NCBI GenBank assembly: GCA_000934385.1
Contig: KN880434.1
Coordinates: 186,001 to 250,000, forward strand
Direction of reading: 5' to 3'
Source of the DNA: Cylindrobasidium torrendii FP15055 ss-10
Taxonomy: Eukaryota > Basidiomycota > Agaricomycetes > Agaricales > Physalacriaceae
DNA: 64,000 bases
Position 1 is the stretch's first letter, and each line of letters starts with the position of its first letter. The notes under the pieces are model-generated. The model did no database searches. It was not told the DNA's origin and saw nothing but the letters and a program-made list of their open reading frames with translations. A program made the translations under genes and the position numbers. This document shows positions 36,531 through 48,036 of this stretch, one piece after another.

Positions 36531-37548
36531 CTAGATGAGTTCAGTCAAGTTGCACGAGAATTCAATCCGTTGTAGACGCACAGTATCGCCGAGTCCAGGG
36601 AATATGATCCCACGCTCTGTGAGCGTTTCGTCGATTCCAGCGGCCCAGATCTGCTCGCGTGAGGACGATGTAAGTGTGGCGTTACGATGCAACACACCTC
36701 AAGGTCGGGGAATTGCTTCTGAACGTGGGTAAGGCCTTCTTTGGAGCCAAGGACGCAGAGTAGCTTGATGTTGGAGACTGTGATTTGTCGGTCTACACTG
36801 ACATGTAGCCACGCATAATGAAATGGCATACCTGGAACGCCCCAGTCGGACAGCATGGATAATGCAGCACAGGCCGTACCACCCGTGGCGACCAGAGGGT
36901 CAAGGAGATAGACAACATCTACCGCTGGCTGAGGTGGGAGCTTCGAATAGTCTGCATCACGAGGTGAGCTGCGGGTTTAGTCGTTGTGCGTGTGCAGGGC
37001 TTACACTCAACAGGTTGCAGAGTGGATTTCTCTCGGAAGAGACCCAAATGGTAAACTGGGGCCTCACTGTCAGGCGTGTTCAACACTCGAATCACTTGGA
37101 AAAACTTGTTACACACGGGAATAAGGCCAACTATCGAGACTGTCAACGTTCTTCACATCTGCAAGGACGGTGCACACGTACGAGTGCATCTGTCATGCCA
37201 ATGCCTGCGCGCAAGACGGGGGTGAGGCCAACGCGAGGCTTGATGGACGTTCCAACATATGGTCCGACAGGGCTCGTCTGGATCTGTACATCGATTTCAA
37301 GGACGGGGAGGACAGAGGCAAATCCGTACGCCTTCGAAGGTAGCTTCTTCTAATGTCTTGGATGCTTCCAAGCCGAGGATGGTGCTAATCAGTGTGATAC
37401 CCTAGAGCAAAGCGCTGTTGGAAACTTTCGAGGGGTAGATGGTGGCTGGATATCTTACCTCACGGAAGTCCTTGGCCGACGAGGAGATGCTGCGAAGCTT
37501 GGACAGCTGAGCATTGACAACAGGGTGGTTGACTTGATTGATAGGCAT
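36531..37548 (-). CDS. FUR1: Uracil phosphoribosyltransferase
   Basis: Makes UMP from uracil and PRPP (pyrimidine salvage). The spliced product runs MPINQVNHPVV, through LVPVLRAG-like GLTPVLRAGIGM, PVYHLGLFREKSTLQPVEYY and the PRPP loop LLDPLVATGGTACAAL, to the uracil-binding end DETLTERGIIFPGLGD. About 240 residues in five or six exons, full length for the fungal enzyme. The stop is at 36531 after SCNLTELI. All signature motifs are present, so it should be active. Confidence 0.93.
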
Positions 37549-38110
37549 ATTGATTACAGAAGTGGCCAGTTGCGCGGATCTGTCGTGGTAGGAGAGAGAG
37601 AGGCGAGCGTGGACGAGCACGGTGCCGTGTAAGCGTATTTGAAGTGGTCTCCTGGCGATCGGGTTATCTGGGCACGTGTGGGTGTGATGATATGGTACGC
37701 GACCACCGACGCGTGTCTCAACACATCGTTGCACACAGTATGTATGCAAATATACATTAATTCCAACAGCTCGGACGACGGTCCAACACAGATAACCATC
37801 CTCAGCTCGAATCCTCACATAACGTTCACCCCCAGACTGGTGCCACTCGCTCCCGCCGCCGGCGAACCTCGTAGTTATCGCGCCATGCTCCATTGTTCGT
37901 TATCCGAGACAGGTTCAACTTTGCACAATTACTACAATCTTTCCTTTTGCTATAGACACGCGTCAGGGTCATAAGTCAATCCTGGTGAGCGCAAACTCAT
38001 GAAATGACTTCCCCAATCCATTCAAAGCCATCATCAAAGTCCGATCAAACACGTGCGGGATAGTCTTTCTTTTCGACTACCACCAGCCGTGCCAGTCGCA
38101 ATCCACCACT
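37549..38110. other. Divergent intergenic region
   Basis: Contains the promoters of the uracil phosphoribosyltransferase (-) and Rrp8 (+) genes. No coding or RNA gene recognised. Confidence 0.5.
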
Positions 38111-39503
38111 ATGGCCCTATTCGATGTACCAGGCTGGTCCGTCAAAGCAGATCCCGTCGCAGATGCTTCTCCTCGCAAGCGGAAACGCTCACCCGTTGAA
38201 CCTGGGAACGATATCAATCTACAGAAACTCGTCAGCAAGCTATCTCACAAGGACAAGGACGTCACCGCCAACCATAACAAGAAGGATCGAAAACTAGCGA
38301 AAGACAAGGAAAAGTCCAAGAAGAGGATGTCAAGGGAAGATATCAAGAACTCGATATCCTTACCCAAGGCTTTGAAGCCTGTACGCGACAGGTCTCCATC
38401 GACTGCGTCCAGTAGCAATCAGCAACCTCCGGCAAAGAAGGCCAAGACGAAGCACGTATCCGAGCCTAGTACCGATTTACAACCCCGCAAGAGCAGCGAG
38501 TCGACGTCCGGTCTGACGGAGATGCAGAAGAGTATGAAGCAAAGCCTGTCTGGCGCTCGGTTTAGGTGTGTCACATACCCGTGTAATCATCGAAAACATA
38601 CTCACAGTTCCCATAGAATGATAAACGAGAGATTGTACAAGACAACTAGCGACGAGGCCGTATCCATGATGGAACAGGATTCAAGTGGTACGTGAGCCAT
38701 ATTCACTTTGTATTCACCTCTCATACGCCTGTCTCTTCTCAGTTTTTGAGGATGTGCGCCGAACTAGTGCTATACCGACTTCTTCCGCTAATTCATTGGG
38801 GTAGTATCACGAAGGCTTCCGCCATCAAGTCCAATCCTGGCCAACAAATCCGGTTGAGATGTATATTGAAGCCCTATCGTCGTCTCCAGCTGGCACAATC
38901 ATCGCTGACCTCGGATGCGGGGACGCCGCACTGGCGCGCGCACTTCTACCCAAGGGCCTCGCTGTCCTCTCCTACGACCTTGTTTCGGACAACTCTTTTG
39001 TGATCGCCGCAGACATTTGCCACAGAATTCCTCTTCCAGGCTCCGAACCTACCGGCCCGGAGAAGTCGAATGGAGAGGCCCAAATCGTGGATGTTGCTGT
39101 CTGTGCTCTGAGTTTGATGGGTACAAATTGGCCAATATGTATACGAGAAGCCTGGCGTATACTACGCCATGGGTACGTTGTGTTATTCCTGAAAGTCAAA
39201 TCAAGGCTCACACGTTTCAGTGGACAACTCAAAATCGCAGAAGTTGTCAGTCGATTCGTCAATGTCAAGCATTTCATTGCACTGATAACGGCTATGGGTT
39301 TCTCTCTTACATCGAAGGTCCATACTCTTGCCTCGCTGCACGAAGCAAATTGTGGCTGACTATGATTCCAGGATACTTCGAACACTCATTTTTCCATGTT
39401 TGAATTCAAGAAGGTGCCGCGGTGTGGCAAGACTGAGGATGAATGGGAAGGGTTACTTCAGAAGGGAAACCTCCTAAAGCCCTGTGAATACAAGCGTCGT
39501 TGA
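38111..39503 (+). CDS. RRP8: 25S rRNA adenine-N1 methyltransferase Rrp8
   Basis: Nucleolar SAM-dependent enzyme; the yeast homologue makes m1A in 25S rRNA. A Lys-rich N-terminus with nuclear-localisation-like KRKR and KKAKTK clusters precedes the Rossmann domain: SGARFRMINERLYKT, YHEGFRHQVQSWPTNPV, SAM motif I IIADLGCGDA, motif II LSYDLVS, VAVCALSLMGTNW, and GGQLKIAEVVSRF. The last exon gives MFEFKKVPRC and ends CEYKRR. All are Rrp8 hallmarks. About 375 residues, five or six exons. It converges on the sugar transporter gene. Confidence 0.93.
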
Positions 39504-39676
39504 TCAATAGTTTACATTAATTCGCTCTAATACAGGTGCTCCATCTCGTGCGATGGCTAAGACTGTCCTTCAACGTGATCCAAGGCATGATTGGCTCGCC
39601 GGGAAAGATAAGTGTTGCAAAAAGTCAAAGCAGTACGTGATAGTATATACATCTACAGGTGACTTCACGGAAGGTC

Positions 39677-41759
39677 TTACACTTTCTTCCCGTGCGGTGC
39701 GTTGTCATCTCTCTCTTCGCGCATATCGGCAGCATCGATGCCCAATATAACATCGGCTTCCGGTGTGCCCGCAGCAGGAATATCTTTGCGGAGGGAAACA
39801 GCAACTGGTGATACACCTTCGTTGTATGCCAAAGCGAATATAACGTCCATGTCTGACGCGATTCATTAGGCTAGCGCAGGAGAAGAAACAATTGCGTACC
39901 TTCGAGTGAACGACCGGCTGTCTCTGGAAAGAAGAAGTAGACCACGGGGAAGATGAGTGCGTTGAGCGCCGCGAACACGATATATGTGCCCCAGTCGATA
40001 TTTGCGAATGCAGGGCCGGTGACCATTACAACGAGGAAGTTGAAAATCCAGTTAGACGCAGTGCTCAGGGCATTTGCCGGGCCACGCATGCGCAAGCCGA
40101 CGATCTCGGCAGCCTAGTTAGGAAAGTCAGTTTCATTGTCTGACTACGCACGTCGCGAGCATCAAAACGTACGTAGAGCCAAGAGGTGCCCAGCCAGCCA
40201 AGAGCAAAGAATGAGTTGAATACAAACAAGAGTACAGCTGATATGATTTGAGCAGCTGGCTTGTCGATGCTTCCGAGAATACCGAGGAGGACCATCGTGA
40301 TACATTGGCCAGCCGCGCCGAACAGCATGAGCTTTCGACGTCCAACCTTGTCAATGAGAAAGATAGCAAGGATAGAGATGAGGAAGTATTCTGTGCCGTT
40401 GCATGCAGCGAGGATGCGGGACTTGACATCGGACAAACCAAGGCGCTCAAAGAGAATGGTCTACATTCGGAGCTGAGTATACACGAAGCAGTAACAAACA
40501 GGTATTTGACTCACTGCGTAGTAGGTGATTAGATTGATGCCAGTAATTTGCTGGAATGCTTGGACCACAACGGCAAGTGCAACGCGGCGGAAGTTCTGGG
40601 AGCGGCCGCCAGTCTTGAGCTCGGAGAGGGCTGCTTTTCCACGAGGGGCAGCCTTTTCTTCCATCATCACAACCTCGTTCATCCCCTTGTATGCCTGCCG
40701 AACCAAGGGATGATTGACAGGTTTGTCTTCGAGTGCGGAGAGTACGGAAATTGCCTCTGCCTTGCGGCCGACTTTGATTAGCCATCTAGGAGATTCGGGT
40801 AGCTACAGAGATGGTGAGTATCTCGTGCAGGGACTGGATGTAGAACGCACGAAGTTGATGCCGAAAACCATGACCAACGCAAAAAAGATCTGGAAGGCAA
40901 TAGGGAACCGCCATTGAGCTGAGCTATCTTTGGCCCAGAAGAGACCGAAATCGACCCAATAGCTGTAGACATATGAGTGAAGGAGCATGGAACTACGCAG
41001 AAATTGCTGACGATGTCATGATACCGAACGCAATGAGAACACCTTCAGTTATGAGTAGTCGGCCACGATTCGCGGCTGGTGAGCATTCGGCATGATATGC
41101 GGGTACGGTTGATGTCTATGGGGAGTTGAATGGGTTGGGATAGGCTAATAGATGGAAGGGTGATGCGTACATTGAGCCCATTCCCTAATCCCGTCACGAC
41201 ACGGGCCACAATCATTTGTGCGTACCCGTACGACGTGGTTTGCAAAATGGCCCCAATGGTCATGATTATGCCGCCTAGAATAATAGTCCGTTTGCGACCG
41301 AGCTTATCTCCCAGCCAGAGGTTCGACAGCGCTCCAATGAGGCATCCAATTTCCTGGAAGGATGTCAAGCCGATTTCACGGCGTTGTAGTGGGGTTGGAT
41401 AACTCACATAAATTGCCACAAGCAAACTCTGCAAATCTGCGTGGTTTTTTGGCTGTCCATCTCCGGTCACAACTTCGGGGAAGACATTTTCAAACTGCTT
41501 TGCGGTTAACAATGCAGACATAACACCTAAGTGAGGATGATAGATTAAGACTTGTGCAGGTCAATAAATCGCGAAACGCACCCTGATCATAGCCAAAAAG
41601 TGTGAATCCAGTACCAGCGACACACGATATGTATGCAGTAAGGCGCTTCCCACGGTACCGATGTTGGAATGCTTCGGCGTCATGTTCGATTTGCGAAAGC
41701 TCTGCGTCTGCAGACTCGTACAACTCGGGATGTTGTTTCTCCAATTCTTCGACGGTCAT
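39677..41759 (-). CDS. MFS sugar transporter
   Basis: About 520 residues, 12 membrane segments. Sugar-porter motifs are present: LFGYDQGVMSALL in helix 1, LGDKLGRKRTI, LPESPRWLIKVGRKAEA, QAFQQITGINLITYYA, IDKVGRRKLM, and FFPETAGRSLEDMD after helix 12. It should be a plasma-membrane proton-coupled or facilitative hexose/pentose carrier; the substrate is not clear. The last exon ends DNAPHGKKV at 39677. About nine introns of 50-60 bases split it, several within membrane helices. Confidence 0.9.
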
Positions 41760-42341
41760 GATTGGCAGAAATAACCTTGTCTGCCGTGGGAGGCGGGGTA
41801 GATGGGGGGGATGTGGAGAACCTGGGGAAGTTGGCAACAATGCGGGGTCGAAGGTGTGCTTATATATCTAACCGAGGACATCTTGATACCTTAACCGTTC
41901 CACGGCCTTGATCCGGAACTATGCGGGAATACGATTCCTAGGGTGCTGAATTTGCGGGGTATCATGTGTGGAGCATTGCATGGAATCGGTGCTTCTGAAG
42001 GTTGACCAGCATGACGCCGAACGGGAGTCTGTCCGAACGTATCTACTACGGGGCCCAATGTTTTTGCAGAGTTCCTTGAGCCTCGCTATTTTGCCAGACC
42101 GTGTTGGGAGAAACCAACTTGAACTTCAAAGTCCAATATCCATTGTCACTATTTGGGAATGCCGAAGCGCGGCATCGATCGGACCGAGCCTGACTCGAGA
42201 TGCGTCATCGGCGGGTCTGCATTGCACCCGAAAAGTGCTACTCATATACCGCAATCCACGATCATCCACGTCGTTTGGACGTGCGTCGATTTTTTTGGCG
42301 TTGCTCGTTCTGCTTACAGAATTCCAATTCCTCAAGCGACT
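41760..42341. other. Divergent intergenic region
   Basis: Between the sugar transporter (-) and the Slh1-like gene (+). It should hold both promoters. A frame at 41968-42375 spans it but matches nothing and overlaps the next gene out of frame. Confidence 0.45.
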
Positions 42342-45300
42342 ATGGACGGATTGGACGGACATCTCCAACGGCTGATCAACTCCGATGAAGAGTCTCCCCA
42401 ACCACACCGTCTGCAGGCATGGCTGAGGTCCTTACATACATTGCATTAGCCCGAACCCGGTCGCTCATATGTCCGTAGCCATCTGCCCGCTCTGGAAAGT
42501 GAGTGGCCGGAACTCCGCCTTGATGCATTCCTCAAGCGTCCACCCAAAAGACCTGGACCAGAGCCAGGATGACATCGGCAGTACGCAGATAGAAGACGCG
42601 TCTTTCGCCACTGTAATCGACGTGTATACGGCCACGGCTGCCTACCCGCAGTCTGATATCCTCCGGGCCATACTAGCGTATGTGTGCAACACACATCTCA
42701 TGACCCGTCATTCAATCGCGTCCCAAGGAAACACGATGGACCCACACTGCTGGACTCCATGTACGCTCTGCTCTCGTCAACACAACGCGAGGATGAGCTT
42801 TCCGGCCAACTCACGGACCTTCTCGGCTACGACGATATTGAACTGGTATTCAGCATCATTCCAGAACGGAAGTCACTGCTCTCAGAGGTAACGCACAGTC
42901 TTCTCGTCGTAGTTTACTCTATATCTGACTTGCCATGCCAGATAGAGGCATGGAGAAGTCAACCATCTTCCTCAGCTGATGGGCTGGACTTCTCGACCTC
43001 TTCAGCTAAACAGCGCATAGAAGAAACATTGCGTGAAAATGCTGCACGGCCATTGTTCACGGGCATTGCTGTAGGTCAAATCACAATTTACCAAGACATA
43101 AACTCATCTGCACCAAAGGGACCCGACGCAGAGGTCTTTACCCATGTGTACACCTCATCTATGATGTCTCAAGGAAACGTGCTTTCTCATCTTGGTACCA
43201 AGTACATGCTTCCCGTCGGCACTGAACGGGTTATACTCGAAGAGTATGAGGAAGTCACACTCCCACCTGCCACAACAGTTCCGCCTCGTGCTCACGAACG
43301 ACTGATCCCTATTACTGAGCTTGACGACCTTGGCCAAGGATCATTCCCAGTCAGTCATCGGCATTGACTTGGAGTATCTATTGACATATCTTAGGGTTAC
43401 TCAAGCTTGAATCGCATCCAGTCTATCGTTTTCCCAACTGCGTATGGATCTAACGAGAATCTTCTCATTTGTGCGCCTACTGGTGCCGGAAAGACAGACG
43501 TTGCGATGATGAGCATCCTACGCGTCTTGGACCAGCACCGTACCAAGAACGGCTCGAATATTGCCTCGAACATACAGCGCGATACCTTCAAAATAATCTA
43601 CGTGTACGCCGGATAACTCGCTCACTTGGTCAATTTACGAAACCGTTCTTCAGAGCGCCAATGAAAGCTCTAGTAGCGGAAATCGTTCGCAAACTTGGGA
43701 AGCGCCTCAAGTGGCTATCTATCCAAGTTCGAGAGCTGACCGGCGACATGCAATTAACAAAGGCGGAAATTTCTCAAACTCAAATCATTGTTACGACCCC
43801 CGAGAAGTGGGATGTCGTGACCCGAAAACCTACTGGAGAGGGCGAGCTTTCTTCGGTTTGTATCTTTGCCTTAGAGAATATCAATACTCACGTAATTCCA
43901 GCTTCTCAAGCTACTCATCATCGACGAAGTACACTTGCTGAACGAAGAGCGAGGTGCAGTCATTGAAACTATCGTTGCCCGCACTTTGCGCCAGGTCGAG
44001 TCCAGTCAGTCAATCATCCGGATCGTCGGACTGAGCGCTACACTTCCAAACTATGTTGACGTGGCCGAATTTCTTAGGTGCGTCTGTGATACAAAGTCAT
44101 TGCTTCAGCATTGTCTAACAAGATATAGTGTAAACAAACAAAAGGGCATGTTTTACTTCGACTCTTCGTTCCGTCCTGTGCCACTCGAGCAGCACTTCAT
44201 CGGAGTCAAAGGGAAACCGGGAAGCCCCATCTCGCGCAAGAATTTGGACCATGTTACCTTCGAAAAGGTCGCCGAGTTGGTACAGCAAGGACATCAAGTC
44301 ATGGTATTCGTTCATTCACGCAAGGAAACAGTCAAAGCGGCGCAGGCCTTACAGGAAACCGCTGCCAAGGAAGGAATCACTGACGCGTTTTTATGCGAAG
44401 ATCATCCACAGTATGCATTCCTGCGGCGAGATGTTGGTCAGTCTAGAAACAAAGAGATGAAGCAGCTGTTCGACCATGGCTTCGGAATCCATCACGCTGG
44501 AATGTCTCGGTCAGATCGCAACATGACGGAAAGGCTGTTCGAGGCAAGAGCTATCAAAGTCTTATGCTGTACGGCAACATTAGCCTGGGGTGTTAACTTG
44601 CCTGCGCATGCAGGTTAGTCGCCCATCTTCATCGCTGAAAGCGATACCAACTGAATATATCAGTCATCATCAAGGGAACGCAGGTGTATGACAGCTCAAA
44701 GGGTGCATTTACGGACCTCTCCGTATTGGACGTCTTGCAAGTGTTCGGACGTGCGGGTCGACCAGGGCTTGAGACTAGTGGAGAGGGATACATCTGTACA
44801 ACGGAGGACAAACTACAGCATTATTTGGACGCAGTGACTTCTCAGGTGTGTTCTCTTCTATCGTTGTGATACCGGAAGTAATACTCAAACACTACCAGAT
44901 ACCCATCGAGTCGCAGTATGCATTGCTTTCTAACGGGAAACCCGATATTGACAGTCTCCAGGTTCAGGAGAGGAATGATTGATGCTCTGAATGCCGAGAT
45001 ATCATTGGGCACAGTAGCCAACGTCCGGGATGCTATGCAATGGCTCAGCTACACATACCTTTTTGTGCGGATGCGCAAGAATCCGTATCTGTATGGTGGG
45101 TCTTCAAAGCTCTATTCGTGGCGTTCACTAATTTCCCGGAGGTATAATCCGCGACGCGGCCGCGGACGACCCTCAAATGATGGAAAAGAGGAATGAGCTG
45201 ATCGTCCTTACTGCTAAACAACTCGCTGATTCTCGCATGATCATCTTCGACCAGCTCACCGGCGCTTTCTCTATTACCGACCTTGGAAGAATTGCGGCTC

Positions 45301-47865
45301 GCTACTACATCCAACACAAGTCGATCGAAATTTTCAATAAAGAGTTCCGCCCTAACATGACCGAAGCAGATGTGCTTGGGGTTGTGAGCATCAGCACCGA
45401 GGTACGCTCGTTAGTGATCATGGCGCATATTGGCTCACTCGAATCCTAGTTTGAACAAGTCCAATTGCGGGACTCTGAGCAGGCGGAATTGGAGGCAATG
45501 AAGGAGCTCATACCATGTGAGGTGAAGGTGAGTCTCGCGCTCTGCAATTTAAATGGGCATCCAATACATCCATCCCAGGACGGGCACGAGACCTCTCGCG
45601 GCAAAGTCAACATTTTGCTCCAAGGCTACATCTCTAGGCAATATGTCGAAGACTTTGCCCTTGTTTCTGACATGGGATACATTGCCCAGAACGCAGGTCG
45701 CATTTTCCGAGCCCTGATGGAAATTGCAATCAGTCGAAAGTGGGCGCACGTTTCTGCTGTGTTAATGGGCATGAGCAAAGCGATTGAGCAGCGGCTATGG
45801 CCATTCGATCAACCAATGAAGCAGTTCCCACTCAAGCAAGACGTGATTTACGCTCTCGAGACCTATGCGGACGACTACGCACCGGCGGACTTGGTTCAAA
45901 TGTCGGCTGGTGATCTTGGAAAACTCATTCACCTCAATGAGATTCACGGCAGAGCGCTACTGGCGGCGGCGAAGCAGTTCCCAACAGTCCGAATTGAATA
46001 TGACCTCCGACCGTTGGGCTCGGATGTGCTAAAGATTGCAGTTCATGTTCATCGCGAGTTCGACTGGAATGCCAAAGTTCATGGATCCTCACAACCGTTC
46101 TGGCTTTGGGTTGAGGACAGTGAAGGCATCAAGATTCTTCAGCTTGCACAGCTACTCTTGCGCGAGTCGACCAACTGCATGGACGTTGATTTTGTGATCT
46201 CGATCCCGAATAGCATTCCTCCCAAGTCTGTGACAATCCGCTTTGTATCTGACCGGTGGATGGGTGCAGAGGAGGAGGTCAAAGTACCTCTAGAATCTCT
46301 TATCATGCCACTATCCTCGAGCAGCCATACGCCACTCATCGACTTGCCATTCCTCGCGGCATCATCCTTGCGCAATCCTACGGTTGAGGCAATCATTGGT
46401 GACCGTTTGCATAACTTCAACAGTATGCAGACACAGGTATTTTGGAGCCTCCTTAACACAAAGGCACATTCATTGCTCTGTGCGCCGACAGGGAGTGGGA
46501 AGACAATGATGATAGAGGCGTTGATTTGGTGTGTACGCAAAGTTTGCTGATCCACAATATTAATATCTCTGTAGGAGCACTGTGTTATCACATAACGGCT
46601 CCATTTTCGTCGTCGCACCCAAAGCAACTATCGTCCTGGAAATCGCGTCTCAGCTTCGCATCGGAACCTCCATGACCGGGATTCCTGTCGAAATAGCCAA
46701 GTCAAACCCGTTTTCGTATGACAAAAAACAAAAACGGATCATTGTTGTGGCCGCAGAGGTGTTGTTCAATGCACTATCAAAGCGTACGACGAAGGCTCCG
46801 GCGGCAGGTATTAGTTTAGTCGTATGCGAAAATCTCGAGCACCTGGATAGTCCGTATGAGATGGCAGTCTCTCTTCTGCGACACGCTACACAGACAACCT
46901 CGACGAGATTTGTAGGCGCGTCTTCGTCCCTCAACGACCCTGGAGACCTCGCAGCCTGGCTGGGAGTGGACCCCTTTGCGCTGCATAGTTTCAGGCCCAA
47001 AGATCGCGGCCAATCTCTTACTTCGCACGTCCAGACGTTCAACATCCCGCAATCGGCCTCCTTGTTCAAGGCCATGACGAAGCCAGCGCACACTGCAATC
47101 ATGGGCGGGGACTCCGCGCTTGTTTTCGTTGCCTCTCGAGCGTTATGCAGATCTGTAGCGCAGGACCTGCTTACCCAACGTGCCTTGGAGAGGGAGACAG
47201 AGTCTGGATATCTCCCAGAGGGAATGTCAGACGGCATTGTGGATGTCCTTCGCGCCCGTTTGAGGGATCGAACCCTTCTGGATCTTGTTTCCCGTGGCAT
47301 TGGGATATACCACGCGGGGATTCTGAAGGAAGACAGGAATTTGATGCTTGACCTATACGCCGAAGGGGTTGTCCGCGTCCTGCTTGTGCCCCACGATTCT
47401 TGTTGGACGATCCCGGTGCGGGCGAGCGTGGTTGTGGTGATGGGCACGCAGTACCTGCATGTCAGCCAGGGCGCTGGGTTCGAGGGCCGGCAGCTACGGG
47501 ACTACGACTTGGTCAATCTTGTGCGTATGCAAGGTCGGGCGATTCGGCACACAGGCTCGGGTGCCTTCCATTTGTTCTGTCAGGTCGAGGCGAGGGAGAC
47601 GCTGCTCAGGTTTTTGAGCGAAGGGTTGCCACTGGAGTCGAAGTTATTGGAAGGCGAGGCACTTGGCTCTTGGTATCGAGCCCGGAAGGAAACAGGCGCA
47701 CTTAGCCCCCAGGACATCACGGACATACTCACGTTCACGTTTCTTGGCCAAAGGGTGTCAACCAATCCGGCGTACTACGACTGCAAGTCGGAGTCGAGAG
47801 CTGAAAATTTGTCTAGGATTGTGGACTCTGTTATAGCCAAGGAGAATGTTGTAGCTGCTACTTAG
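42342..47865 (+). CDS. Ski2-like RNA helicase of the Slh1/ASCC3 family, second cassette degenerate and truncated
   Basis: Slh1 belongs to the RQT complex that splits collided ribosomes. Cassette 1 is intact: [60 protein letters not shown], and [10 protein letters not shown], then a Sec63 domain (about 45.0-46.3 kb). Cassette 2 keeps Walker A ([11 protein letters not shown]) but the DExH box reads CENL, the SAT motif reads GASSS, and motif VI reads [10 protein letters not shown]. The protein stops just after STNPAYYDC, where the second Sec63 domain should begin, so about 300-400 residues are missing. About 1,620 residues against roughly 2,000 in the family. The 5' exons are uncertain: I start at the ATG at 42342, with a long second intron; 42469 is an alternative. 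Confidence 0.82.
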
Positions 47866-48036
47866 TTATGTACTTTTATACTTACTGGACTTCAGTTTTC
47901 GGGAATGAAGTGGGTCCGGACCGGACATGCCGACGTCGCAATGCCACCGCAAAAAAGACGTGATCATGGCGAGATCTCTGTATTCTTTTGGACCAGTCAT
48001 GAAAATGGAATTAGTTTTGCTCTGCCTTAGACCACA

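Noticed and set aside
41968..42375. 135-codon plus-strand frame upstream of the Slh1-like gene
   Set aside because: No recognisable domain, and it overlaps the proposed first exon out of frame. Most likely chance openness of promoter DNA.
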